A stretch of DNA of 64,000 nt from Gordionus sp. m RMFG-2023 (GCF_954871325.1 NC_088779.1:26274869-26338868); one strand, 5' to 3'. Counted from the stretch's first letter, positions 49,087-62,472 are shown. Translations and numbers: made by a program. The notes: generated by a model from the letters alone, not told the origin.

Positions 49087-49645
49087 GTTTATTAAGATGA
49101 TTTGTACCCTACTTATAAGCCCTCGGATTGAGTTATTAGAGAACCCCGCTATCTCAAGGTAATAGGGATGGTTTTGATCATCATAAATAGGAAGACTTCG
49201 ATAGTAATAGGAGCATCTAAAAATAAATTCCTTATTCTATTATAAGTCAATTTGAAAGTTTTTTGCCTTATCTAGTATAAATGTAACAAGAAGACCGGTA
49301 ATAGGAAAAAAAAACCCCTGGAAAAAAACCCCCGGAAAAAAACCCCCGGAAAAAAACCCCCGGAAAAAAACCCCCAGGAAATAAAACCCCCGGAAAAAAA
49401 ACCCCTTGAGATTATTTTTATACACTCTCATATTTAAGTATATTCTATCAATAATTTATATTGAATTGGTATATATACAATTGCAAGTTAATAATTTGTT
49501 AAAAATATTATGACCTCATCAAATTTTTGCTTATAGACCATTCATGCTTCCTCCACCCCCACCTCCTCCTACTGTCATGGATCTTGCTGGAGTTGGTGTG
49601 TCTCCTATGAATATGATGCACCATCCAAATTTACCCCCAATATGA
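49087..49645 (+). CDS. Last two exons of an unrecognised gene with a proline-rich tail
   Basis: Exon 49087-49158 has a strong acceptor (CATGAAATATCTCAG) and donor (CAAG|GTAATA), is open in only one frame, and encodes FIKMICTLLISPRIELLENP then AIS. Exon 49537-49645 follows TTATAG, enters in phase 2 as the first exon leaves, and encodes a poly-Pro run (LPPPPPPP) then TVMDLAGVGVSPMNMMHHPN and LPPI before TGA. Fitting splice signals, phases and low AT content support a real gene running in from the left. Upstream exons are not identified; the hAT element at 47875-48972 would lie in the preceding intron. No function is assigned; proline-rich ends often bind SH3, WW or EVH1 domains. Confidence 0.6.
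49307..49415. repeat. Minisatellite GGAAAAAAACCCCC, left arm of an inverted pair
   Basis: About seven units of 14-16 bp, ending in a CCCC block each. It lies in the last intron of the gene ending at 49645. Its complement occurs at 50037-50150. Confidence 0.9.
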
Positions 49646-50036
49646 TGGGTTATTTATATTTACTATTGATACTTAAAACGTAATGTATTTTTTTTAAAAT
49701 ACAAATTTATTTAAGCAGATAATCAATTTTTAGAAATACATCTATATATAACCTGATTGGTTGTTAGCAGCCAGTATATAAAGAAATTGAAACTTAATTC
49801 ATGCATATTTAAAAGATGAATATTGAAATAAATTCGTGATTTATTATAATAGAAACAAATATACATTCACCCAATATACAATTTAATTCATTTTTTTTAC
49901 AATACATAGTTATTTTACTGAGGCATTTTTTCCCAGTACCAATTTAAACATCAGTTTTTCTTATTTAAGAATTTTTTTATGAAGAGTAGACCGGTCTTAA
50001 GTAAATTCTATAAAAAAGAAAAAAAAATTATTGGGG

Positions 50037-50150
50037 AATTTTTTTCCGGGGGTTTTTTTTCCTGGGGATTTATTTTCAGGGGGTTTTTTTTCCTGGGGGT
50101 TTATTTTCCGGGGGTTTTTTTTCCTGGGGGTTTATTTTCCGGGATTCAAG
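50037..50150. repeat. Minisatellite TTTTCCGGGGGTTTTTT, right arm of an inverted pair
   Basis: About seven units of 14-17 bp, the reverse complement of the array at 49307-49415. Both arrays lie close to an ACCGGT word (49295 and 49990), which suggests they are the ends of a foldback element or a duplicated and inverted block. Confidence 0.88.
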
Positions 50151-50164
50151 AAGACCATATATAG

Positions 50165-51190
50165 GTAAGTTAATTAGAACAAGATGAAAATTTAAGTAAT
50201 AATAAGCAAAGTAACACGATTTATTTATATAAAAGAATCCAGAGGAATTACGAGTTTTAATTATAAATTTAATCAGAAGTATAAAAAAATTGCCATTAAA
50301 TTATAACAATAATAATGATTAAAAGGAAAAAACTCAAAATATTTGAATTAACATAAAAAAATCAAATTAATCAAAAAGGCATTTATATCCCATATATAAT
50401 AAACCCGTTCTTTTATACAATTTCAATTTCGTTACGTGTACTTTTTAAACAACCAATCACATAAAAATAGCGAGATCCACATGGAAACAAAAATATTAAT
50501 GTGCTAAACGATGTGTTAAGTAAGAAAAAAACATTTGTTCGTTAAACAAAATTTACGCTAAAGATGATGTTTATCGTCAACTAAATTACTTAGTCAAGAG
50601 GGTTATTAAATTGTTTACCAGGTTGTATATCCGGCACAACAGATTCTTATTACGCTTATCGCTTATAAACAATTTTTTTTAGCATTTTCTCGAATATTAG
50701 TTTTTGAATTTTAAATCTTTAGAGATATTACCAATTTAACAGCGAATATAATCATTATTACCTACATTAATCACAATTCTTTTATTTTTTATTAAATTTT
50801 TTTAATATTTTACCAGAGGCTTATATTGCAATAAAGATAAACAATAGAAATATTAAATATATTAATTTTAAACAAGACTATATGTTTATTTATAGAAGAA
50901 TTATTTTTAAAGGAGATTTTTAATGTGAGGGAGAGTATAGAGCGCTAACCAAAAATAATCAAGAAAAAAAATTGGCCTAGTGAACTGATATATCATTATT
51001 TGTGAGCAGGGTTTCCAAGTCTCTCCCCGTCAGCGGAAGATATTCGCAATTTTTTCTTCAACAGCACAGAGCTCCACCGCAAAATCTCCCATAATTTGAA
51101 AATATTATCCCCAAATTTGAATATTTTGACCTCTGTGTGAGCCAATTGGCTTGGGGCCAAAAACTTGAAAATAGAATTTTTAGTAGGTGA
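50165..51190. other. Intergenic AT-rich, no gene seen
   Basis: No open frame with family features. Composition rises in GC from about 51000, at the edge of the LTR element. Confidence 0.35.
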
Positions 51191-51199
51191 CTTGGCCTT

Positions 51200-54100
51200 G
51201 GTTTTTTCATTCCCTTTATAGTGTATTTACTCAAAAATTTCGTAATATATTTTCAAAGTAAAATAAAATAATTTCAATAACGAAATATAAACAAATTAAG
51301 ATAATGAAAAATACATTATAATGGCCAAGTATTTATATAATGTGCGGGGATTAATCTTTCTATATGTGATTGCCCCTTCGAGAGAATTTTTGATTATTGA
51401 TTGCTTATCAGATACTATTGTTGGCATGCTCAAATAGTTCAGAGAGACTTGACAGTAGGGAGGGTGTTGTTACAGAACACAATGCTGTCGTGTAGTCGTT
51501 GGAATCGAATAACCCTGAGAGCGAAATTTTTCTGAATGAGTTTATCCCTTTAGCAGTGGATTTTTAAACAGTTCATCTCTGCTTATTCACCGAAAGAAGT
51601 TCTATACGGCTCGGGTTCTCGTAGGTAGGGACCCAGGGAATAATCTGCGAAATAACAGTAAAGAAAACTAGTTCTATATTTCGGAGAATCTAAGGTTATT
51701 ATAATCTCAATGAATGGAGACCTGTATTCTCCTCATCTTAGGACATAATAGGCGACTGTAGAAGATGGCTGGCAGGGAATCTTATCCAGAGCCCCTATAT
51801 TGCTCCCACACCTATGGCTAAAATTTCTTTAAAGTTGATGTTTGTATGGCCGATGAGGAGACATCTAGCATGAGTAGTACTTAAAACTCGGATAAGTTAT
51901 CCTAACCTCAAAATGATAGTTCAATATGTTGGTCTGAGGCTTCCGTGGAAGGGGGTAATTGGTGTACCATTGCAGTTTAATAGGTTCCTTGAGGGCTTCG
52001 ATTGTTATCGTAGCTGGTAAAATAGGTAACTACGGCGGTGCTAAGTCGTTCTTTCATAGTGGCGTAGTAGGGATACAACAGACATGACATACCTGTTATG
52101 GCCAAGAACGCTGAGAATACGAGCAGTTAGATCTGCTAATAAAAAATATTTGTAGGATTGCAAGTGGAAGGCTTGGTCCAGTCGGGTAATAGTTGTGTTG
52201 TCAGCGAATATTGGTGTCCTTATTGGGATGATAAGATAGGTAATTTTTGTAGGTAGGAAAGTGGATTTTCCCCATTCATTTAGCGTGTGCCTCATGGGTG
52301 AACCAACATCTTTGGGGTCATTGACAATCAGGATGTCGTCAAGATAGACTTTGTATGAAGCCCTTCGAGTGGTTTTGCCATATATGTCTTATGACAACAG
52401 AAGGACTAAGTGATTCATTCATTGGCAGGACAGTGTAACGGTATCCCTTCCCCCCAACCCTGAAAGTAAACTCCGAAAAATTAACAAATTCTAGAGGAGA
52501 GATGTATCGATAAGAAGGCAGAGCGAATGTCGATTTTGCGAGTAAAGGAGACCTTTTGTAGGTTACGGGACATCTGTGAGATGGACTTCAACCTAAACGG
52601 GCAATGCAGGAAGTCTTCGATACTTACGATAAGTCACTATTACCTTATATGACTGATTTGATTTCTAAAAGACGGAAGCATATTTAATTGTTATTGATCA
52701 TCTCTTAGTACGTTAGCATCCAGGCATCTAGTATGTTAGCGATAAGGAGTCGCTCTATAACGATTGTGTATTTGTTGGCAAAACAAATGTTAATAGGATA
52801 TCAAAATAGCGTTTATCTTGACAAAGAATCTTGATAGCATCGAGCCTAGGCCTGAAATCTTGTCTGGCTATAGGCTTCGTGAAAGGGGACTGTAGTGGAC
52901 TTTCACCTAACTTGAACAAAGAGAACTCCTTAAAGTTAAAGTCTACGATGCCCAGTAGATGCCTAGGGTTGATAATATCGTTGAAGACATCATCTAGGAG
53001 GGGCAGAGCTATCGAATTCATCTGGGGAGAACCAGCACCGTCGTTAATTGAATCGAATGAAGAAACCATATACAATAAATTGCTGTCAAGGTCGTTGTTA
53101 GATGAGCTACTCCACATGGTCGGAGATGGTTTTGATGAAATATCGGTTAGCCAATTCCCGATTCTTGTATTTTTGGATACAACTTCGATTCAGGTGCATA
53201 ACTGGCATTCTGGACATCAAGGGTCGTAGCGGGATGATGAGATTGATAGTCCGCTGTTTGGGAGACTATGGTCTAAGTTGTTCAGTCCAAAAGATCTCCT
53301 ATCACAGTTTACACAGGTAAATGTTTACCTGTTAGAGCCAGTTAGGGAAATGAGATCTTCGTCCTCCTTGGATTGTTAGGTAGTTCATTGTCTCACATCC
53401 TGATGTCCTCAGTACTATGGATATCAGGATTTAACCCTGAAAAGGGACTTTGAGTATAAACTGGCCTTGAAGGCCTTTGAGTATTGTGGTGGTGCCCACC
53501 TTTGGACCGTCTATTATGAGCACCACAAGAAATGTTTTACATACGTTTTTTTGATGCGATCTCTTGTTTGTTTCCCCTCTGTAGTTAGAAGAAAGGATGA
53601 TCGTGGACCGACTTAATATCTTCTCTATCTATGTATTGAGTAGAGTAGAGTAGAGTAGAAAACGTCATTGGCATGTTCGATTGGCCAAGTTTAATGTATG
53701 GCCATTGCTAATATCATAACCCTTCTAGCTGGAATTGATCACAATGTCTCACGCATTCTACGATTTACGTAGAACCTTAGCTCGTATCTGTCTCTGTCCA
53801 GCCCTCGGCATTTAAATTCCAGTAGATCCGTTCTATACCTTGCCATATCTATCTAGGCCTGGTTATGAGGGGTAGAGAAAGACCAGACGAGCTAAACTCC
53901 TCATCAATATATTTGCAGACTATCCTGCTCATGACACCGATAGCGTGGTCTCTTACTAGGTTGTTTTCACCGTGTCATAGTCTTTGATTGATCTCATGGG
54001 TGCGTTGAGCATGGTCATTATTACCTTTAACTCTGGTAGGGATCACGTTAGTTTCGGCATACTGTAATTGTCTGAAGACAGAGGGAGTTGATGTTTAATT

Positions 54101-54250
54101 CGTGATTTTAGTTTGATTTTGCTGAGAAACGAATAATTTTTCGTAATATATTTTCAAAATAAAATTATTTCTATAACGAAATATAAACAAATTGAGTAAT
54201 GGAACAAATTGCTAATTATTTATTTAATAATTGTGCGATATTGAAAAAAA
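51200..54250 (-). mobile_element. Decayed LTR retroelement, minus orientation
   Basis: A ~3-kb block much less AT-rich than its surroundings is bounded by direct repeats of about 110 bp (51233-51350 and 54136-54240; both contain TTTCGTAATATATTTTCAAA and AACGAAATATAAACAAATT), read as LTR remnants. The minus strand holds broken pol-like segments; the piece near 52600-52300 resembles a Ty3/gypsy-type reverse transcriptase. Protease, RNase H and integrase are not clearly placed. The copy is old, with many breaks, and its LTRs have diverged at roughly one base in ten. Confidence 0.6.
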
Positions 54251-54729
54251 ACATTACCATTTCTTTTTGGATATAATATTGTGTAAAATTAACTATATTT
54301 CCCTGTAATGTATAAAATATATAGAGTGACCTTAGCCCCGTCTCTTATCTTAATTTTTTTAAAAAATGAATTAAGAAAAATTAAATTTTGAATATATAAT
54401 GAAATCTGATATAATAAACTTAAAAAAATATTATAGTGAGTTATTTTTAATTTAAGTATTTTTGTTTAAATATCATCTATCCTAATAATTATAATTTTTT
54501 TTTCGCTATCGTTAAAATTCAATTTTTGTTTTAAATTATAATATTAATGTATATTACTTTTTAAATATAATAATAAAATTATGTTCAACATAAAGATAAC
54601 CCATACACGAAAATTATTCTATTATACCTATGATTGATGAAATATGGAATGTAGATTGACATATTCTTATTATTAGCATTAATAAAAATCAATGTATAAA
54701 ATTATCATCTCCCACCAACTGATAAGAAT

Positions 54730-57700
54730 ATGACTGATCTCAATATAAAATCCCAAAAATGGACATCTTACAAAAATTTGGTAGCTCTAAGTTCTTCATT
54801 TTTCTTGCTATGCTCAGCATTTCAAGCTGTTTCTACACTTCAAACAAGCATAAATGCTTATAATGGACTCGGTTCCAATTCATTGAGCATAATATACGGA
54901 TTTTTTATAGTGTCTTGCCTATTTTTACCAGAACTACTAATTTCCTACCTAACTATTAAATGGACACTCGTCATATGTATTATTATGTATACAAGTTTTA
55001 TCGCCGCTAATTTTAAACCTGCCTGGTATACTCTTTACCCTACTTCAATTCTTTTGGGTCTCGCTGCTGGTCCACTATGGACATCTCAATCGGTTTATAT
55101 AACTGCTTTGAGCAAAAATCTTTGTCAGTGTCGCTCAACCCTAAAAGAAAAACACATTCTTCTATCCTTGCCAGTTCCTTCTAAATCTTTTAACTCTTCT
55201 ATGACTAATAAAATTACGGGAACAATTGTTGAAAATAATAAGCAAGAGGCTAATATAGCACCATTCCTGTTTGGCATATTTTTTGCATTCTACGAGATCG
55301 GATCCTTATTTGGTCAGTTAATTTCTTCACTTACACTCAGTAACATTATTGTGATTAAATCGTTTGGAAAGACGATTTCAAACGATTCTATCTACTGTGG
55401 TTCGGCCTTTTGTTCAAGTAATGGGACACAGAATTTTCATATTAAATATTCTCCGGGTAAAATATACACACTGTACGCTATTTATACAGCCCTATCCCTT
55501 TCGGCTCTTTTGGTAGTAATAATTTTCTTAGATAATCTACCAAGGCAATCCATCAAAGATGACAATAATGAGAGTATTTATTTTAAAAAAAAAATTTTTT
55601 GAGTAAGTTCATAGATTTATTATTAACGCTCTCTTTTGCTATATTAGAATACATAGCAATGACTTTTGGAATCATTTTTAAAAATTATACATAGAGATCA
55701 TAATGAGAGAGAAATGTTTAAAGCAAATTAGGGGTTACCAGAATTTTTCTAAGGGGGGTGGTGTGGTGCAATTATTACCTAGGGTTTTCCCATTTAATTA
55801 TATTGGACCTATGTTAGTTTTTTATAAAAATAATTTTGTTCACTTTTTTAAAATAAAAATGAACTTTTACTCATTTTTCTCTCAAATTCTTGTTTATAGA
55901 CATTTTTGGGGAAAGTGGGCAGAACAGGGGGTGGTGGGGTATTTTAGCTTAAAATTAAATTTATTAAGACAAATTATCGAAGGAGAATTTCCCTTTGTCA
56001 TTGGCTACGGAGAAGAAAAGCCTTATATTAATATATAACTCAAGAATTTTAATAATTTAGTTGTAACCAAAAGGTGTTAAGAAAAGGATTTCTATTTGGT
56101 CAATGTGTTTTGCCACTCTAAATCAAACCTTAGATCCGATGCAAATATGCTTGATTCCTCTTTCAATATATAGCGGATTGCAGACAGGAATTTTGTCGGC
56201 AGATTATACGAAAGTAGGATCACATAACATAATCATATTATTTATAAGGAAATTTCTATTTTTAAGTGTTATTTGATAATTTATATCAATGTCCTTTTTA
56301 CCGACTAAATCATATTAATAGGTTTTAAAATTAACGTATTTAAAAAGATTAAAAGAAAAAAAATAAATCTAGTTTTAATTATAGATATGATACGATGTTA
56401 AGAAAAGGGTAAATAAGCCTTAGTATAATAATATATTATATATGCATATAATAAGTCTCACAAATCATAGCACTTGAAATATCAAATAAATGATAATTAG
56501 TTTCAATTTTCCACTGATTATTTTTTGATTTTACGAATGTAAAATACTATTTTTAATGAATAATTAGCATATTATTTATTATATTATTTTTTTTAGCTTG
56601 AGAATTTTATATGTATATAATAATCATGATTTATATAAACAAGTTTACGACACGAAAATATAAAAATGAGCGGGTTATTCAATCTGAAATTAAATTTAGA
56701 AAAAAAATTAATAATAAAATTTTAGGATTTGTTATATAAAATTTACCATAAATTTTTGTTTCTGCAGAGGCACCATTTGCACGGCCCGGCCCGGTTTTAA
56801 ATTTTTTAGGCCCGGCCTGGCCCGGATATTTTTTAAAAAAATTTTTTACGGCCCGGCCCGGCTCGGAATTTTTTAAAATTATATTTGACCTGGTATATAC
56901 AAAAATTCACCTATAAGGTATTTTACCATATTTTTCAGCGAGTATTATCGCTTATTATTTAAAAAATACATGAAAAAAGCTAATATTTTGAGAATATTAT
57001 ATTGAATTTATAAAAATTATAAAACTGTTATTTATAAAAATGGATATTTTGAGCATATACTATATTTTTTGCATTTATAAAAATAAAACTAATATTCATA
57101 AAAATGGTAATAATATTTTGAGCATATACTATATTTTATATTGCATTTAAAAAAAATAAAACTAATATTTAATTTATAAAAATGGAAAATATTTTGAGAA
57201 TATTATATATTTTATTTAATTTACTATTTAATTTATAAAATAAAAATAAATCGCTATTTAAAAAAATGCATGTATAATAAATAGTATTTTGAAAAATCTA
57301 ATTGCACAATATTAATATAATTTATTTTATAATTTTTAAATATTTTATATTACATTTATAGGTTGGTTTTTCAGGTGTAAAAATTAATTATTAATTTTCA
57401 TGGATTTACCATCACATTTATGTCTTTTTAGATTGATGTACCATGTTTATAATTATAAGATAATATACTTGAACAATTCTTACATTGTACGTAGCCAATG
57501 TTTTTTTTTATTTTCATCTATGATGATGTTAAATTTAGCCCATATTTCAGATTTTAAATTATTATTTGTATTTCTAAAAGAATAATTATTATTTTTAATT
57601 TTATTAATTATATCATTAGTATTTTGTGCCATGATATTCCTTTATTTGATTGTTTTGGTAAATATTCTAAAAATTTAGATATGAATTATAAAAAATATAT

Positions 57701-59081
57701 TATTAATACTTGAATATTGGGGCTTATTTAAGATATTCCTTTATTTGATTGTTTTGGTAAAATATGTTGTAAAAATTTAGATATGAATTATAAAAAAATA
57801 TATTAATACTTTGAATAAATTTGCAGGAAATTAATAATTAGATCGATCTGTGGGTGTTAGGTGTGTTAACCATCACCCAATATTATATTAATCATAACTA
57901 TATAATAATATAATCTTATAACCATTAACTCATAATGTAAAAATTTTTATAAAAAATATCAAGGCCCGGCCCGGCCCGGGTTTAACAATCTTAAACCCGG
58001 CCCGGATATATTAAAAAAAAATTTTTTTAAGCCCGGCCCGACCCGGGTATATTTAAAAAATTTAAAATACCTGATTTTTCTTGATTGATTTAACCTCCAA
58101 ATTTTTTCGAGTCCATATTCTTATCAGTCATAACTATCTATCATTATAAAATAAAATATATATAACCCCAAAACATGTTTTTAATGACATTTAATTTTAC
58201 AATATAAGTTAGTATAAATATGGGAAGAAATTTTAAGCAAATGAAAGAAAGGAAGCAGAGGAAATATTTAAGGCAAAATCCAAAATTTATTATTATATTT
58301 TCTTATCCATCTTCTACCAAAGGCTTACATAACCTGTTATTACGGGATGAGATACCTGGGTTTCGTGATGATGATATACGGAGTAATTAACGCTATAGTT
58401 GGCCCCAGTTTGGGTTATCTGAGCAAGAAAATACCTCGTTGGTCGTTGTTTCTAACGACTGCCATAATCCATTCCTGTTTTGTTTTCCCCATTTTGGCTT
58501 TCTCCAGACAAGCATTTGCTGATCATTTTTATCTAATGTTCATCGTTGCGGGCTTATGGGGATTATTCGATGGGATTTTTCAGCCACAAATCAATGGTGC
58601 ATATTTATAAATATTATTTATCTATTTTAAGAAAATTTTAAGAAAATGTTTAGAAACTTTTCGAGGAATAAAATTATTCTCAGTATATAAAATATAAACT
58701 ATTTTTCTAAATTGTTGTTTCGTTGCCTACATTCGCTTTTAGTTGAAAGAGGAAATTTTGAGGTTTGGTGTAATATAATTACCCTTTTAATTTTCCATTT
58801 TTACTAATTTATAATTAAAATTTATTTATACCCACATCAATAATTATATTTATTAATATAAAATAAAATAAATTTCAGGTTTATACAGTTCAATATTTCA
58901 AAAGAATCCTGAACCAGCCTTCGCCAACCACCGGTTATGGGAAGCCGTCGGATTTGTAATGAGTTTCAGCTTTCACGAAGTCTTATGCATCAAATCGAAA
59001 CTCATTTTCTTGACAGTTATATTAGTATTGGCTACCATTTCTTACATCGTTTTGGAGATCATTATCAAAAAAAGATCTTAA
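54730..59081 (+). CDS. UNC-93-like major-facilitator membrane protein
   Basis: Four-exon model: 54730-55573, 56074-56213, 58323-58596, 58879-59081; 1461 nt, 486 aa, complete. The start ATG is followed by WTSYKNLVALSSSFFLLCSA, the usual UNC-93 N-terminus with TM1. Further signatures: AFQAVSTLQTSINAYNGLGS; YPTSILLGLAAGPLWTSQSV; FFAFYEIGSLFGQLISSL; IPLSIYSGLQTGILSADYTK at the end of exon 2; AYITCYYGMRYLGFVM at the start of exon 3; GLWGLFDGIFQPQIN; and PAFANHRLWEAVGFVMSFSF in exon 4. About 11-12 membrane segments can be counted. Known of the family: C. elegans UNC-93 is a regulatory subunit of a two-pore K+ channel; vertebrate UNC93B1 escorts Toll-like receptors. The substrate here is unknown. 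The exon-1 donor (GAGA|GTATTT) is the least sure joint: exon 1 stays open to 55602, with a GTAAGT just past its stop. Intron 2 holds a large repeat element. AATAAA at 59159 may end the transcript. Confidence 0.9.
56765..58072. mobile_element. Element with GGCCCGG-rich ends inside intron 2 of the UNC-93-like gene
   Basis: Starts CAGAGGCACCATTTGC followed by GGCCCGGCCCGG boxes spaced by A/T runs (56781-56870), and ends with matching boxes in the other sense (57961-58050). The MITE at 10055-10350 has the same boxes and the same CAGAGG-ACCATTTGC word. The middle kilobase is AT-rich with a ~75-bp triplication (about 57030-57240) and a ~100-bp tandem duplication (57630-57815). No transposase is recognised; non-autonomous, probably hAT-related. 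Confidence 0.6.
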
Positions 59082-59164
59082 AAGAAAAATATGAATCTGA
59101 CACTATTTTTCACTTTATTTATTTTTCTTAATTTCATTTGCGAATTCGATATTTGTTTAATAAA

Positions 59165-61459
59165 ATTAAATAGATATTTTTGGAACATTTTTTTGGTTTA
59201 TTATTTGATTTTCTTATTGGCAGAAATATCGTTATTTATAAATAAAGAAAATTATTTTTTCTTGTGTATTTTTTTCATTTTTAAGGCAATTGCCAATATT
59301 AAGATAACATTTTATTATTGATTTAATATTCTTCCTAGACAAATTTCTATATAAGCCAAAATCTTATAAAAATTATAGGAATTAAATATTCTTAGTCAAA
59401 ATTGAACTTTAACTTATAATTTAAAATTTTAAATCGATAGGCGTTCCATGGTTTAAATTACTTATACATTATATTGAGCTTTGACTTAAAAAAAAGGAGT
59501 CATATTAGGTGCTTGTATAGATTTAATGTGTTTCTTTAACGAACTAAGTTAGTTCAACTCTCTAGAACTATTTAAGCCTTTTTGAGTAAAATTCTACCCA
59601 CGCGAGTTCATTCCGATCCCGTCCTCCCTTATTATATCATAGGGTTTACTTCGCTGCTGGTACTTGATCATCGTTATACTAGCGTGCAGAATTAAAATGC
59701 AATGATAATCAATGAATTTTACAATGTCCAGATATTAAGACAAGAAAATAGGAACTTGGTGTAAGTAAAATATTGTTGGGTTATCGGCAAAGATTTATTA
59801 ATCTCACTAGTATCCATGGGTTGGAAAATTTAAAGGTATCTATGAGGGTTTGGTGACTTTCCCCGAATTAAAAATGTTTTTGTCAAAATATAATTAATTT
59901 TATGTTTAATAATTTATATAAGACTATTTATAAATTTAAAAATAAAATTAAAAATTATTTTCACCCCAAATATCAAAACCCTTATGCTTAAAATATTTTT
60001 TAAATTTATTTAACCCAATAATTGAAAAGCATTTAAATTTTTTTAGGTTGAACAAAAATAATCAATAATCAAAGATATCTTCCAAAAGTTTTTCAAATTT
60101 GGCAAAAATATTGTTTTAATTTAAATCAAAGGAAAGCATTTAAATTTTTTTAGGATTTTGTTTTTCAAATTTGGCAAAAATATTGTTTTAATTTAAATCA
60201 AAATTATAAGCTAATTAAAAAAATATATATAATAATATTTGTTATTTTATTTTTAAGAATTACCGGATGGAATTTTTTATCAACTACTGTATTTAAAAAA
60301 AAACCTTCCTAAAAGGAGAGAATCAACAAAGAAGAGAAAAAAAGAAATATTTATATGTAAAATTTTACTTGCGTCTTGATGAAAAATCTCCATAATTCAA
60401 ATAATTATGGATCAGCAAATGAGATAAGAGCTTAAATTAGTAATATGCATATCTCGGTCCAACTTGAAACGCCTATTTTTGAAATAATTTCGCTCAGGCT
60501 GGGTCGGGCCTAATTTTATCGGGTTTAAATATATCATTTTATTTTGTCAAATAAATAAATATATTTTAAAATTCTTGCAAGAGGCTTAGGCGGAAAAATA
60601 ATTTTTATTTAAGGTCGAGCTTTTCAGTACAAATAAAAAAAATTAAGAAAATTTATATTGAATTTAGATGGTATTGTTTTTACAATACTACATTGTAGAA
60701 TCAATACCGTATTGAATTTGATGGTATTGTTTTTACAATACTACACAGGGCCGGGCTTGAAAATTCATACCCAATGAAGATCACTAGTTTGAACACTAGG
60801 CATATTTTTATGATCATATGTTTATTTTAGATTTGGGCTGTTGGACATGTTTAAACAATTTTAAATACAACCCACTCTACACTTAGATATAGCCAGGGAA
60901 AAGTTAAATCATCGTCACCTGAAGAAATGAGTACTATTGAGATATTTACTTTATAAAATAAATTATATTGCTAGAGAATATAAATTTAACACACCTGATT
61001 GATTCAATGGTAATTAGATTAATAATCTTTACTGCATAAAATTCAACAACAAAATGAGTAATAAATAAAATATAATTGAATTAAAAACTCGGCTTAAATT
61101 ATTTATAAAATTTAAAAATAATAAAAAAATATATTTTCCATTTTTTTTAAGGTAACGAATAGCGTTTTGTAACATTACTTAAAAATAAGAAACGTTTTAC
61201 ACTTCACTCGTTATGTTTTACAACAAGTAATGCATGGCGTTCTTTTACCTCGAAAAATGTAACGATATTAGTCGACGACGTTTCTTTCATCGACCTTACT
61301 CTATAGCATTACTTTCTATATATAAAAATGATGCCAAAGATTAAATTGCAAACTGTCAAAACAAAAATAATATACCTATGCAAAAACAGTATCTAGCAAC
61401 AAACTCATTTGAATCTTATTGTTATCAACCAGTTTCTGCCACAATATAAGAGATGTTGT
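59165..61459. other. Intergenic AT-rich, no gene seen
   Basis: A ~60-bp segment (CATTTAAATTTTTTTAGG... TTTGGCAAAAATATTGTTTT) is tandemly duplicated at 60028-60200. GATGGTATTGTTTTTACAATACTACA is doubled at 60667-60745 (given here in parts: GATGGTATTGTTTTTACA, then ATACTACA). 60480-60770 contains worn GGGCCGGGC-type ends of a possible GC-box MITE. Confidence 0.4.
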
Positions 61460-61653
61460 TAGTGTTGTTAAACGTCTCGATTTTTAAAAACGGTCAGCCC
61501 AATTATAGCCAAAAAATATTAAGCAAGTCTGGAGATTTCGTTAATAAATTAAACCGGTTTACCATCTATGAGCGAAATCTCTAGGTTTGGATAATATTTT
61601 TAGCTAAAATATTGGATCCGCCGTTCTCTTCTCTTCTCTTTAAAACCACACTA
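61460..61653. mobile_element. TAGTGTTGTTAAA-family MITE
   Basis: Left end TAGTGTTGTTAAACGTCTCG; right end TTTAAAACCACACTA. The interior follows the same order as the FAS1-intron copies (GGAGATTTCGTTAATA, CATCTATGAGCGAAATC, TAGCTAAAATATTGGA). A TTCTC run replaces part of the right arm. Confidence 0.75.
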
Positions 61654-62472
61654 GAGCATGCAATTTCAAATATATTATTTTGAAAATATTCTTTAGACTT
61701 GAATTATGATTAAATTTCGCCATATTTTATATATTTTCTTAAATTCAATAGACGTGGGGTGAACATACCCTTTCTGGTTTAGCAGAGTTTGAAAAAATTT
61801 ATTGATGAAGAAACAGATCAAATTTTGCCTAGGAATACCAAATAATTTTTGATAAAATCTTATTTTGCAATTTTCATTAAAAAATTTTCAAGATCAAATA
61901 GCAATTTTATTTTTCGAAACCTAAAAAAAAACTTTGTAAACAAATATAGATATTTTTGTTTTAGATAAAATGTTAGTATATATATGTCAGGGATATGAAA
62001 TCCCTGGAGAACAGAATTTTTGAATTTTATATAATTTACTGAAGAAAATATTTAAAATTTTAGTCTGATTTGACCGGAAATGCATTTCAGAGAGTGTAGA
62101 TTAACTTCCTTATAAGAATTAGACAATTTTCTAAACTTTTTGTAGTTTTTAATTAATAAAAAAGTATATATTAATAAAATTATTGAACATAAATGAGAAC
62201 CCTTCTTTTTTATTGTTTAATATTTTGCCAAGTCCGAAAAACTTGAATATTTTAAAGTTTAATATTGATTCAATTCAGACCAAGTGAATACATTATGAAT
62301 TACAATTACAAATCATTCAATAGGATGCATCATTGTAATTTTCAAATATTTATTTTTTATAAGTATCATTTTATAAGTTTAAATGGATATTAAGTAAGTA
62401 TATTTATGTTTATAATATATAATATTGACTTTGGACTTCTATTTGTTTCGGAATCAATAATCGTTGGTATTA

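Noticed and set aside
52755-53229. Overlapping open frames on both strands
   Set aside because: Remains and shadows of the decayed LTR element; not host genes.
55703-56038. 111-aa plus-strand frame in UNC-93-like intron 1
   Set aside because: AT-driven composition, no motif, and lies between two exons that join in phase without it.
58937-59321. Two further plus-strand frames
   Set aside because: The first is a shifted reading of UNC-93-like exon 4; the second is AT-rich 3' flank.
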